From Enterobacter vonholyi (lineage in GTDB: Bacteria > Pseudomonadota > Gammaproteobacteria > Enterobacterales > Enterobacteriaceae), in NCBI RefSeq assembly GCF_008364555.1, contig NZ_VTUC01000005.1, positions 107,569 to 171,568 of the forward strand: a stretch of DNA of 64,000 nucleotides. Direction: 5' to 3'. The position numbers and the translations under genes are program-made. Positions 10,787 through 19,107 of this stretch are shown here, piece by piece (the first letter of the stretch is position 1; each line of letters begins with the position of its first letter). Below the pieces are notes generated by a model. The model did no database searches. It was given only the letters and a program-made list of their open reading frames with translations, and was not told the DNA's origin.

Positions 10787-10860
10787 AAAAAGGCCACATC
10801 GCTGTGGCCAAAATATACATCTCTGAATTCAGGGATGATGATAACAAATGCGCGTCTTTC
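10787..10860 (-). ncRNA. micA: Small RNA MicA
   Basis: MicA is an Hfq-dependent sRNA that represses ompA and other porin mRNAs when the envelope is stressed. Read on the minus strand it starts GAAAGACGCGCATTTGTTAT, the conserved seed end, and finishes with the hairpin GGCCACA-gcga-TGTGGCC followed by a T run. The size (74 nt) and position between gshA and luxS match E. coli. It is divergent from luxS, so its promoter lies in the luxS leader. Confidence 0.93.
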
Positions 10861-10866
10861 ATATAC

Positions 10867-10893
10867 TCAGACGCGCATTCTGTAGAAGAGTTC
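10867..10893 (-). promoter_or_regulatory. Sigma-E promoter of micA
   Basis: On the minus strand GAACT (10893-10889) and TCTGA (10871-10867) are 17 bp apart. This fits the sigma-E consensus and lies about 6 bp upstream of the MicA 5' end. Sigma-E control of MicA is established in E. coli. Confidence 0.85.
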
Positions 10894-10930
10894 AGTTTAT
10901 TTTAAAAAAAATCACTGTCGGAGGTGACGT

Positions 10931-11446
10931 ATGCCGTTATTAGATAGCTTTACTGTCGACCATACCCGTATGGAAGCACCTGCAGTCCGCGTGGCGAAGA
11001 CCATGCACACCCCGCACGGCGACACGATCACCGTTTTCGATCTGCGTTTCTGCGTGCCAAATAAAGAAGTGATGCCGGAGAAAGGTATTCACACTCTGGA
11101 GCACTTATTCGCCGGTTTTATGCGTGACCACCTGAACGGCAACGGCGTTGAGATCATCGATATCTCTCCGATGGGCTGCCGTACCGGTTTCTACATGAGC
11201 CTGATTGGTCAGCCTGAAGAGAAACGTGTGGCAGATGCCTGGAAAGCGGCGATGGAAGACGTGCTGAAGGTGAAAGAGCAAAACCAGATCCCTGAGCTGA
11301 ACGTTTACCAGTGCGGTACTTACCAGATGCACTCTCTGGAAGAAGCGCAGGAAATCGCGCGCCACATCATCGAGCGTGATGTTCGCGTGAACAGTAACGA
11401 AGAGCTGGCCCTGCCAAAAGAAAAGCTGCAGGAACTGCATATCTAG
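10931..11446 (+). CDS. luxS: S-ribosylhomocysteine lyase LuxS
   Basis: LuxS cleaves S-ribosylhomocysteine to homocysteine and DPD, the precursor of autoinducer 2. It has 171 residues. The metal site is seen as His54 and His58 with catalytic Glu57 in [10 protein letters not shown], and the third ligand is Cys in [12 protein letters not shown] follows GGAGGTGA. A dispersed inverted repeat 10 bp after the stop probably ends the transcript. Confidence 0.98.
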   Translation: MPLLDSFTVDHTRMEAPAVRVAKTMHTPHGDTITVFDLRFCVPNKEVMPEKGIHTLEHLFAGFMRDHLNGNGVEIIDISPMGCRTGFYMSLIGQPEEKRVADAWKAAMEDVLKVKEQNQIPELNVYQCGTYQMHSLEEAQEIARHIIERDVRVNSNEELALPKEKLQELHI

Positions 11447-11456
11447 TGCACCTTTT

Positions 11457-11488
11457 CCCTCTCCCTCAGGGAGAGGGTAGGGTGAGGG
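11457..11488. repeat. Dispersed CCCTCTCCC inverted repeat, copy 1
   Basis: The stem CCCTCTCCC / GGGAGAGGG has a 3-base loop and a TAGGGTGAGGG tail. It sits between luxS and the AraC gene. Related copies occur at 19056-19098 and 39194-39225, all at gene ends. This is a REP-like extragenic element and a likely transcript end. Confidence 0.75.
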
Positions 11489-11499
11489 TTGTTTAACCC

Positions 11500-12264
11500 A
11501 TGACCACAACTTCGACTTTTTCCTTTATCCATCGTCCCCTCGTTCCGTTTGCACATGATTACATTCATGGTGACAGCGAGCCGTGGCATGAGCACGACTG
11601 CGCGCAGCTGTTGCATACCCTTAGCGGCGTGGTTCGGGTGGATACCGCATCTGGCTGTTGGATTGTGCCTCCCGGTCGCGGCGTCTGGCTGCCGGCGGGG
11701 ACCCGCCACTCGCTCCGCATAACCGGTAACGTGGCGGCGCGAACGCTGTTTGTCGATCCGCTGGCGCGGGCCGATCTTCCGGCCACCTGCCAGATCGTGC
11801 AGATCACATCGCTGCTGCGCGAACTGATCCTCGTCTGCCTTGCTTTACCTGAATCGTACTCACCCGGAAGCCGGGATGAGCGCGTCTATGAGCTGATTCT
11901 CGATGAAATCCGCACTATGCCGGTGCTGCCGTTTCACCTGCCGGAGCCGGAAAGTGAGGCGCTACGTCGCCTGTGTCTGCAAATCCGGCAAAACCCGGGG
12001 GAAAGCTGGAGCAGCGCGCAGGCCGCGAGCATGATGAACATGAGCGAGCGCACGCTGAACCGCCATTTTCAGCAGCAGACGGGATTAAGCTACGGAGAGT
12101 GGTTGAGAAGGGCGCGCCTGCTGGAAGCCTTAGTCCGGCTGGCGCAGGGCCAGCCGGTATTACGCGTGGCGCTGGATCTGGGGTACGGCAGCCATAGCGC
12201 CTTTACGGCCATGTTCCGTCGGGTGATGGGCGTCTCCCCCAGCGATTACTTTAAGAACGACTGA
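11500..12264 (+). CDS. AraC-family transcriptional regulator
   Basis: A 254-residue regulator with an N-terminal cupin-type sensor (about residues 10-140; PPGRGVWLPAGTRHS) and a C-terminal double helix-turn-helix (about 155-250; SMMNMSERTLNRHFQQQTG and VALDLGYGSHSAFTAMFRR). Its ligand is unknown. The gene is convergent with the LeuA-like gene and overlaps its 3' end by 14 bp. Co-location suggests, but does not show, regulation of that gene or of emrAB. Confidence 0.88.
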   Translation: MTTTSTFSFIHRPLVPFAHDYIHGDSEPWHEHDCAQLLHTLSGVVRVDTASGCWIVPPGRGVWLPAGTRHSLRITGNVAARTLFVDPLARADLPATCQIVQITSLLRELILVCLALPESYSPGSRDERVYELILDEIRTMPVLPFHLPEPESEALRRLCLQIRQNPGESWSSAQAASMMNMSERTLNRHFQQQTGLSYGEWLRRARLLEALVRLAQGQPVLRVALDLGYGSHSAFTAMFRRVMGVSPSDYFKND

Positions 12265-13906
12265 CGGCGTTAAACAGCGCCTGAAGCGACGCGCGCGCCA
12301 CGTCGCTGTCAATGCCTACGCCCCAGCGGCTGCTGCCGTCCTGGAACAGGCAGCGGATGTAGGCCACCGACCGGCTGTCGCTGCGTTCGCCTAACGTATG
12401 CTCGTGGTAATCCTTAATCACGAACGGGGCGTTGACCCAGCGGCTCAGGCCGTGAGCAGCGGCGGAGAGCAGGCCGTTACCCTGACCCTCCAGCTGGCGC
12501 GTTCCTCCCTGTGTGGCGACGCTGGCCGTCAGACGCAGCTGGCCGTCCTGCTGGCTGTCGCTGCGGTAGGATTGCAGCGCATAATTCGGCGATGCTACCA
12601 GGCCGTAGCGGGCGCGGAACAGCTGCCAAAGTGCATTATGCGTCATCTCTTGTCCGTGGCGATCGGTTTCCTGCTGCACGTGCTGGCTGAAATCCTGCTG
12701 CAGGGCGCGAGGTAATTTCAGGCCATGATTCTGTTCGATGAGCCATGCGCTGCCGCTTTTTCCTGACTGGCTGTTTACGCGGATCACCGCTTCGTAGGTG
12801 CAGCCGATGTCCTGGGGATCGACAGGCAGGTAAGGCATCTCCCAGCGATCGCCCGGCCTGCGGGCATCAAAGCCTTTTTTGATCGCGTCCTGGTGCGAGC
12901 CGGAGAAGGCGGTATAGGCCAGCCGTCCCGCCCACGGATGGCGCGGGTGCACCGGCAGCTGGTTGCAGGTTTCCACCACTTCCACCACCCGGTTCATATC
13001 GCTAAAGTCCAGATTCGGGCTAACCCCCTGGCTGTAGAGGTTCATCGCCAGCGTTACCAGGCAGACGTTGCCCGTACGTTCCCCGTTACCAAACAGACAG
13101 CCCTCCACGCGGTCAGCCCCCGCCATTATGGCCAGCTCCGCGCAGGCGACGCCGGTACCGCGGTCGTTATGCGGATGCACGCTGATGCAGACGTCGCGGC
13201 GGCGGCTAAAGTGGCGACAGAAGTACTCGATCTGGTCGGCATAGACGTTCGGCGTGCTCACTTCGACTGTGGCGGGTAAGTTGATCACCATAGGCCGTTC
13301 GTCGCACGGCTGCCAGATCTCCGCCACGGCTTCACAAATCTCCAGCGCAAACTCCGGCTCGGTAAAGCAGAAGGTTTCCGGAGAGTATTCATACTGCCAG
13401 CGGGTGTCGGGATTTTCCTCACACAGCTGGCGAATAAGCCGCGTCGCGCGCGTCGCCAGCTCAACGATTTGCGCTTTCTCCATGCCGAAGACCAGGCGGC
13501 GGAACAGCGGAGCGGTGGCGTTATACAGATGCACGGTGGCCTGCTTTGCGCCGCGCAGGGATTCAAAAGTGCGATGGATGAGATCTTCCCGCGCCTGGGT
13601 TAATACCTGAATCGTCACGTCATCCGGGATGCGGTTCTCTTCAATCAGCTGGCGAACGAAGTTGAAATCCGTCTGCGAGGCTGAAGGAAAAGCCACCTCA
13701 ATCTCTTTGAATCCGCAGCCCAGCAGCAAATCCCAGAACTGCAGCTTGCGGGTGCTGTCCATCGGCTCGGCAAGGGCCTGGTTGCCGTCGCGGAGGTCGG
13801 TGGAAAGCCAGCGAGGCGCGCGGGTGATGCGTTGCTCCGGCCAGCGGCGGTCGGGCAGGGAAAGGGTCGGATAGGGTTGGTACTTGTCAGCGGGTGTGTT
13901 CAGCAT
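12251..13906 (-). CDS. 2-isopropylmalate synthase, LeuA type 2-like
   Basis: This enzyme condenses acetyl-CoA with 2-oxoisovalerate in leucine synthesis, or a related 2-oxoacid. At 551 residues it is the long form typical of actinobacteria and fungi rather than the enteric leuABCD LeuA (about 520). The catalytic DLRDGNQAL motif is near residue 42, the metal motif HPHNDRG is in mid-protein, and a C-terminal LeuA regulatory domain follows. The start at 13906 gives MLNTPADKYQPYPTLSL; an in-frame upstream ATG would add 30 unlikely residues. No leuBCD neighbours or leucine-rich leader peptide are seen, so it is probably a second paralogue. Confidence 0.85.
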   Translation of the reverse strand: MLNTPADKYQPYPTLSLPDRRWPEQRITRAPRWLSTDLRDGNQALAEPMDSTRKLQFWDLLLGCGFKEIEVAFPSASQTDFNFVRQLIEENRIPDDVTIQVLTQAREDLIHRTFESLRGAKQATVHLYNATAPLFRRLVFGMEKAQIVELATRATRLIRQLCEENPDTRWQYEYSPETFCFTEPEFALEICEAVAEIWQPCDERPMVINLPATVEVSTPNVYADQIEYFCRHFSRRRDVCISVHPHNDRGTGVACAELAIMAGADRVEGCLFGNGERTGNVCLVTLAMNLYSQGVSPNLDFSDMNRVVEVVETCNQLPVHPRHPWAGRLAYTAFSGSHQDAIKKGFDARRPGDRWEMPYLPVDPQDIGCTYEAVIRVNSQSGKSGSAWLIEQNHGLKLPRALQQDFSQHVQQETDRHGQEMTHNALWQLFRARYGLVASPNYALQSYRSDSQQDGQLRLTASVATQGGTRQLEGQGNGLLSAAAHGLSRWVNAPFVIKDYHEHTLGERSDSRSVAYIRCLFQDGSSRWGVGIDSDVARASLQALFNAVSRS

Positions 13907-14035
13907 GATGCGCTCCTGTTGTCTTTTCACTATCGTGAATTGATTACAGGAGCGCTGCTTTATCGAAACTGACAATCGCTGTCGCGTTCTGGACAACCGG
14001 GGCGGTTGCCCTGTGGCGGCTACCAGCGCAGAGGA

Positions 14036-15589
14036 TTAATGCGCACCGCCGCCGCCGCCGCCGCCGCCGGCACCAAACGGCGGTCTGGCAAACCACACCA
14101 GCCCCAGCAGGATGATAAAGATCCCTGCCGATATCCAGAAAATCTCGTTGGCCGAGATAATTAGCCCCTGGTTGGTTATCTGCTGGGCAATCCAGCCGGA
14201 CGCCTGCTGCTCCGTCATTCCCATCCCCTGAAGCTGGCTATACATCTGCTGAGCATTTGGGTTGTACGGGTTCACCGCTTCGGTCAGCTGGGCGTGGTGC
14301 ATAGATTCACGGTTCGTCCACAGGGTGGTGGTGATCGACGTACCGATGGAGCCCGCTAGCGTACGGGTGAAGTTCGACAGGCTCGACGCGGCCGCCAGAC
14401 GCTCGGGCGGTAAGCCAGAGAGCGTGATGGTAGTCAGCGGCATAAAGAAGCACGCGACCGCGAAGCCCTGAATGAACTGCGGCCACGCAGAGGCGCCAAA
14501 GTCCATTCCTGGCTCAAAGGTATACGCACGCCAGTAGAAGCACACCGCATACATGATGAAGCTGAACGTCACCAGACGGCGCATGTCGAGCTTATGGGCG
14601 AAGCGGCCAATTATCGGTGACAGCAGGACCGGGATCACCCCGACCGGTGCTGAGGCCAGACCCGCCCAGGTTGCGGTATAGCCATACACCTCCTGCAATA
14701 GCTGCGGCAGCAGAACAATCGCGCCGAAGTAGAGCATATAGGCGAGGCTGATACACAGGCAGCCGATGGTAAAGTTTCGCGACTTAAACAGCGAGAGATC
14801 GACTATCGGGTTGTCGTCCGTCAGCTCCCAGACGATCAGGAAGCTTATCGACACCACCGCGACAATGGTCAGGATGATAATTTCCTGCGAGTTGAACCAG
14901 TCGAGCTCTTTACCGCGGTCGAGCATGATCTGCAGACTGCCGATACCCAGGATCAGCAGCGCCAGCCCGATGCTGTCGATTCGCCGCTGTTCGGTGCGGG
15001 TCTCACGTCCCCGCAGCGACTGCAGCGTCATTAATACCACGACGGCGCCAATCGGTACGTTGATGAAGAAGATCCAGCCCCAGTGGTAGTTATCGCTGAT
15101 GTACCCGCCCAGAATCGGTCCGCAGATGGGCGCGACGATAACGGTCATCGACCAGAGCGCCAGCGCGACGGAACGTTTTGCGGGAGGGTAGTTGCTCAGC
15201 AGCAAACTCTGAGAAAGCGGGATCAGCGGCCCGGCGACAATCCCCTGAATGACGCGGAAGAAAATCAGCATCGTCAGGCTGCTGGACATGCCGCACGCCC
15301 ACGAGGCCAGTACAAACGCCACCGTGGACCAGAGGAACAGCTTCACCTCACCGACGCGCTTTGCCAGCCAGCCGGTAATCGGAATGGAGATGGCGTTTGC
15401 CACCCCAAACGAGGTAATGACCCAGGTCCCCTGGCTCAGCGACGAGCCAAGGTTACCGGCAATGGTCGGGATCGCCACGTTTGCGATGGTGGAGTCCAGC
15501 ACCTGCATGAATGTAGCCAGCGACAGCGCGATGGTCATAATGACCAGCTGCGCCCCTTCCAGCGGTTTTTGAGGCTTTTGCTGTTGCAT
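14036..15589 (-). CDS. emrB: Multidrug exporter EmrB
   Basis: EmrB is the DHA2-family MFS proton antiporter with 14 membrane helices. With EmrA and TolC it forms a tripartite pump for hydrophobic agents such as CCCP and nalidixic acid. It has 517 residues starting MQQQKPQKPLEGAQ at 15589, the homologous start; an in-frame GTG 9 bp upstream is possible. The C-terminus is FGA followed by nine glycines and AH, encoded by a GGC-rich simple repeat (about six glycines in K-12). It is last in the emrRAB operon. Confidence 0.97.
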   Translation of the reverse strand: MQQQKPQKPLEGAQLVIMTIALSLATFMQVLDSTIANVAIPTIAGNLGSSLSQGTWVITSFGVANAISIPITGWLAKRVGEVKLFLWSTVAFVLASWACGMSSSLTMLIFFRVIQGIVAGPLIPLSQSLLLSNYPPAKRSVALALWSMTVIVAPICGPILGGYISDNYHWGWIFFINVPIGAVVVLMTLQSLRGRETRTEQRRIDSIGLALLILGIGSLQIMLDRGKELDWFNSQEIIILTIVAVVSISFLIVWELTDDNPIVDLSLFKSRNFTIGCLCISLAYMLYFGAIVLLPQLLQEVYGYTATWAGLASAPVGVIPVLLSPIIGRFAHKLDMRRLVTFSFIMYAVCFYWRAYTFEPGMDFGASAWPQFIQGFAVACFFMPLTTITLSGLPPERLAAASSLSNFTRTLAGSIGTSITTTLWTNRESMHHAQLTEAVNPYNPNAQQMYSQLQGMGMTEQQASGWIAQQITNQGLIISANEIFWISAGIFIILLGLVWFARPPFGAGGGGGGGGAH

Positions 15590-15605
15590 AACGCTCACCT
15601 TCGGA

Positions 15606-16778
15606 TTAACCGGCGTTTGCCTTCACGATGTCATCGATCAGCTTGTTGACCGGATCGAGGCTAATTTCACGGGCGTTACTTTCATAAGCCGGGCTGCTGC
15701 GCACCTGGCTTGCCAGGATCTGACCGTCGCGGTTGGCGGTGTCAACCGTCACCAGCGTAGAGAGGCCGATACGCAGCGGGTGATCCGCCAGCTGTTTAGC
15801 ATCCAGCTCAATACGTACGGGCAGACGCTGAACCACTTTGATCCAGTTACCGGTGGCGTTCTGCGCAGGCAGCAGGGAGAAGGCGCTGCCGGTCCCCATA
15901 TCCAGGCCGACCACTTTGCCGGTGTACTTCACGTCATCGCCGTAAATGTCGCTGACAACCGTCGCGGTCTGGCCGATACGCATATGGGCAAGCTGCGTCT
16001 CTTTAAAGTTAGCGTCTACCCACAGGTTGTCCGCCGGCACGACCGCCATCAGCGGCGTGGTTGGGCTAATCTGTGCCCCTGGCTGGACGGAACGACGGGA
16101 GACATAGCCGGTCATCGGGCTGACGATTTTGGTACGCTGCAGGGCAAGCCACGCGTTGCGCACTTCAGTCGCCGCCTGCTGTACGGCGGGCTGGTTTTCC
16201 AGACTGGTGCCCAGCACCATCGCCTGGTTGGCGTTGTACTGTTGAATCGCCACGTCCAGCTGTGCCTGAGCGCTGGCAACGGCGTCGCGGGCGTGCTGCA
16301 GCTCTTCACGGCCAATCAGGTTAGCCGTCCCGAGCGGCACGCGGCGGTTCAGGTCGCTCTGCGCCTGTGCGAGTGCGGTTTTCTGCACGTCGATGTTGGC
16401 CTGCAGCTGTTTGCTGTTGATCATCAGCTGGCGGGTCTGACGGACGCTCGAGGCGAGCGCGGTCTGTGCTTTTTCAAACGCCTGCTGGGCGTCGGTTGGA
16501 TCGAGGGTCACCAACACATCGCCTTTTTGCACAAAGTCGGTATTGTCAGCCCAGACTTTCGTCACGCTGCCCGACACCTGCGCCATAATTTGTACCTGGT
16601 TCCCTGCCACGTACGCGTCGTCAGTCTCTTCAGCATGACGCAGTACTAAAAACCAATAGATCCCATATGCCACGGCAATAATGATAAAGAGCAAGGTCAA
16701 CAGAAGAAGGGCGCTCTTACGTTTGCCTTTCTTGTTGGCCGGTTGCTGCGGGGTAGTGCTCTCCGCATTTGCGCTCAT
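15606..16778 (-). CDS. emrA: Membrane fusion protein EmrA
   Basis: EmrA is the periplasmic adaptor joining EmrB to TolC. It has 390 residues, the E. coli length, from ATG at 16778 (MSANAESTTPQQP). One membrane helix covers about residues 32-52, followed by a HlyD/biotinyl-lipoyl fold split by a long alpha-hairpin (about 110-200). emrB starts 16 bp downstream. Confidence 0.97.
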   Translation of the reverse strand: MSANAESTTPQQPANKKGKRKSALLLLTLLFIIIAVAYGIYWFLVLRHAEETDDAYVAGNQVQIMAQVSGSVTKVWADNTDFVQKGDVLVTLDPTDAQQAFEKAQTALASSVRQTRQLMINSKQLQANIDVQKTALAQAQSDLNRRVPLGTANLIGREELQHARDAVASAQAQLDVAIQQYNANQAMVLGTSLENQPAVQQAATEVRNAWLALQRTKIVSPMTGYVSRRSVQPGAQISPTTPLMAVVPADNLWVDANFKETQLAHMRIGQTATVVSDIYGDDVKYTGKVVGLDMGTGSAFSLLPAQNATGNWIKVVQRLPVRIELDAKQLADHPLRIGLSTLVTVDTANRDGQILASQVRSSPAYESNAREISLDPVNKLIDDIVKANAG

Positions 16779-16904
16779 TGTTGTTCTCCACGATCTTCTT
16801 ATTTTCACATCGGCTGAGCCGACCTGTTGTCAGAAAGGCCAGCAGTGTGACGTGCTGGCCTGTCGGTTTTCTTATGAATCAGGAATGGTGAGCGTGTCGT
16901 CGCG

Positions 16905-17435
16905 TTAGCGCAGCGCCTCAAGAACGGCGCCGTCTTCATCCATCTGGTCCAGACGGGTGAGCAGCTTGCGAGTGATGTGCTCAAGCTGGTCGCGCTCGGC
17001 AGTGCTGAGGACAGACCAGAGTTTGTGCAGGCAATTGTGCTGAGGTGGCAGCACCTCGCGCAGGAACTGGTGACCTTTATCGGTCAGTTGCAGATGCAGG
17101 CAGCGGCGATCGTTGTCGCTTTCGCGGCGCTCAATCCAGCCACGCTTTTCGAGTTCATCGGCAATACGGGTCGCATTGGTACGGGAGGAGCCCAGCGCGC
17201 AGCTCAGTTCGGAAGGCTGAATGCTGTGATTTTCCTGAGACTCCAGCGTGATCAACGCCATAAACAATGTCTCGTTAATCCCTTGAGCTTTCAGCATTTT
17301 ATTACGGTTTTCCAGCAGCTTACCCTGCATGTGCATGCACAGGCGAGTCAGCAGGATTTCCTGGTACGGAAAGTCCTCATGGCGACTGGCGCGGAATTTA
17401 AGCATTTGTTCAATGGGCGTAAACGAACTATCCAT
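16905..17435 (-). CDS. mprA: MarR-family repressor MprA (EmrR)
   Basis: MprA represses emrRAB and is released by drugs and uncouplers that the pump exports. It has 176 residues, the E. coli length, with the MarR winged helix-turn-helix ([21 protein letters not shown]) in mid-protein. It is first in the operon, 126 bp before emrA, and is autoregulated through the operator at 17481-17506. Confidence 0.96.
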   Translation of the reverse strand: MDSSFTPIEQMLKFRASRHEDFPYQEILLTRLCMHMQGKLLENRNKMLKAQGINETLFMALITLESQENHSIQPSELSCALGSSRTNATRIADELEKRGWIERRESDNDRRCLHLQLTDKGHQFLREVLPPQHNCLHKLWSVLSTAERDQLEHITRKLLTRLDQMDEDGAVLEALR

Positions 17436-17480
17436 TTGGGCATAACCTCATTAATTACAGCCGATATAGTAACGACAGTG

Positions 17481-17506
17481 ACAAATAATGTAAATGAATT
17501 ATTTGT
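17481..17506 (-). promoter_or_regulatory. mprA promoter with MarR-type operator
   Basis: A perfect inverted repeat ACAAATAAT / ATTATTTGT with an 8-bp spacer. On the minus strand it overlaps a -35 TTTACA, and a -10 TACTAT follows at 17 bp spacing. This geometry suits repression by MprA, for which AT-rich palindromes of this kind are known. Confidence 0.8.
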
Positions 17507-17748
17507 GCGGTTATATCCGCCAAACTTATGTCACCATCAGAAAGCGCCGGGTAAGTCCGTGACCCGGTGAGCACAGAAAGCGTAGGGTATGAACCCGCTG
17601 AGGAAAGGATGTGAGGACAGGGGTCTGAACTATTCATGCCAATTGTAAATATGTCACCCACATTAAAATTTCTGGGATAAATGATTACGTTTACATTAAC
17701 AGAGTGAAGGGCCTCTTAACACCCTAAGAGGCCAACTCAATGTAAATG
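17507..17748. other. Non-coding gap where ygaZH lie in K-12
   Basis: In E. coli the branched-chain amino-acid exporter genes ygaZH occupy this place; they are absent here. The gap holds a hairpin CCGGGT / ACCCGG (17547-17567) flanked by two CAGAAAGCG direct repeats (17538-17546 and 17575-17583). At 17710-17733 lies a 9-bp stem GGCCTCTTA / TAAGAGGCC, which probably ends the MFS transcript. No convincing ORF is present. Confidence 0.6.
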
Positions 17749-18933
17749 TTAGTTAATTGCATCCTGACGGTGGTAACCGCGCCACCATACTAGCAGGTTG
17801 AGGGTAGCGACGATGGCCCCAATCGCACACACCCCCGACCAGCCCGCATGCTGCCACGCCGACGCTGAAATTAGCGAACCCGCAGCGCCGCCGATAAAGT
17901 AGCTGGTCATGTAGCCGGCCGTCAGGCGGTTACGCGCCTCTGGCTTCACGCGATAGATAACGGTCTGATTGGTAATGTGAACGCCCTGTACGGTGAGATC
18001 GAGTACCAGGATACCGACGATCAGCGCCAGCACCGAGATGTGTCCGTACCAGATCGCCGCCCAGGAGAGCAGAAGTAAAATCAGTCCTGCGGAGGTGGTC
18101 AGGTGGGATTTGCCCTTGTCGGCCAGCCCGCCTGCGGGACGCGCGCCCAGCGCGCCTGCGGCACCGGCCAGGCCGAACAGGCCAATCACCCCTTCGGAAT
18201 AATTGAACGGCGGTGCGGCCAGCAGAAACGCCATCGACGTCCACAGAATGCTGAAGTTAGCGAAGGTGAAGCAGCCCAGCAGGGCGCGAGTGCGCAGAAG
18301 CTTATCTTGGGTGAACAGGCTGAAAACGGAGGCCAGCAGCTGCGGGTAGTTCAGGTGATTTTCCTGCTTCACTTTTGGCAGCCCGCGCCACAGCGCCAGC
18401 GCCATAACGACCATCAGCACGCTCGCCACCCAGTATACGGTGCGCCAGCCGCCGAGGCTTGCCAGCAGCCCTGCAACGGTACGAGCCAGCAAAATCCCCA
18501 GCAGCAGGCCGCTCATGATGGTACCCACCACCTTGCCGCGTTTTTCCGGAGAGGCGAGAGTCGCGGCGAGCGGGACCAGAATTTGCGCCACCACGGAGAA
18601 CAGTCCCGTTAGCGCGGTTCCGACGATCATCATCGTCAGCGACTGGCTGCTGGCGGTGATCAGCATCCCACCGGCGGCCAGCAGGGTCATGGAGACGATC
18701 AGCATTCGGCGTTCAAACATATCGCCCAGCGGCACCAGAAACAGCAGCCCGGCGGCATAGCCTAGCTGTGCTGCGGTGACGATAAAGCCTGCGGAGCTGG
18801 CGGAGAGATTGAACGCGCGGGCGATGGTGTCGAGAAGAGGCTGCGCGTAATAGTTGCTGGCGACGGCCAGACCCGTTGCCACGGACATTAAAAGGATGAG
18901 TGCGGGGCTAAGCCCTTGAGTTGTTTTTGTCAT
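17749..18933 (-). CDS. ygaY: MFS transporter, intact counterpart of ygaY
   Basis: A 12-helix major facilitator of 394 residues, similar to sugar-efflux/drug-efflux MFS proteins. The motif A region PLGDMFERRMLIV lies between helices 2 and 3. Position next to proX identifies it with ygaY, which is a broken gene in K-12. The reading frame here is complete from MTKTTQGLSP to the stop. The substrate is unknown. It stands alone between the proU operon and emrRAB. Confidence 0.85.
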   Translation of the reverse strand: MTKTTQGLSPALILLMSVATGLAVASNYYAQPLLDTIARAFNLSASSAGFIVTAAQLGYAAGLLFLVPLGDMFERRMLIVSMTLLAAGGMLITASSQSLTMMIVGTALTGLFSVVAQILVPLAATLASPEKRGKVVGTIMSGLLLGILLARTVAGLLASLGGWRTVYWVASVLMVVMALALWRGLPKVKQENHLNYPQLLASVFSLFTQDKLLRTRALLGCFTFANFSILWTSMAFLLAAPPFNYSEGVIGLFGLAGAAGALGARPAGGLADKGKSHLTTSAGLILLLLSWAAIWYGHISVLALIVGILVLDLTVQGVHITNQTVIYRVKPEARNRLTAGYMTSYFIGGAAGSLISASAWQHAGWSGVCAIGAIVATLNLLVWWRGYHRQDAIN

Positions 18934-19055
18934 TAGTTTCAGGAATCGTTAGTTGAGTGATTATTTTTCCGGAAACCATAATAGCTAATGATTGTGAAAG
19001 TTGGGGGATTGTTGGGTGATGGATTGTGCGGTTTAGGTTGGGTGCGGTTTGATCC

Positions 19056-19098
19056 CCTCACCCCGGCCCTCTCCCTTTGGGAGAGGGTTAGGGTGAGG
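19056..19098. repeat. Dispersed CCCTCTCCC inverted repeat, copy 2
   Basis: The extended form of the element: CCTCACCC-CGG-CCCTCTCCC, a 4-base loop, then GGAGAGGG-TTA-GGGTGAGG. The nested arms pair over almost the whole length. It lies 10 bp after the proX stop and probably ends the proVWX message. Confidence 0.78.
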
Positions 19099-19107
19099 AA
19101 AAATGTT

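Noticed and set aside
17538..17583. Hairpin flanked by CAGAAAGCG repeats as a possible small RNA gene
   Set aside because: The stem is only six base pairs, no promoter or T run fits on either strand, and it more likely marks the ygaZH deletion scar.
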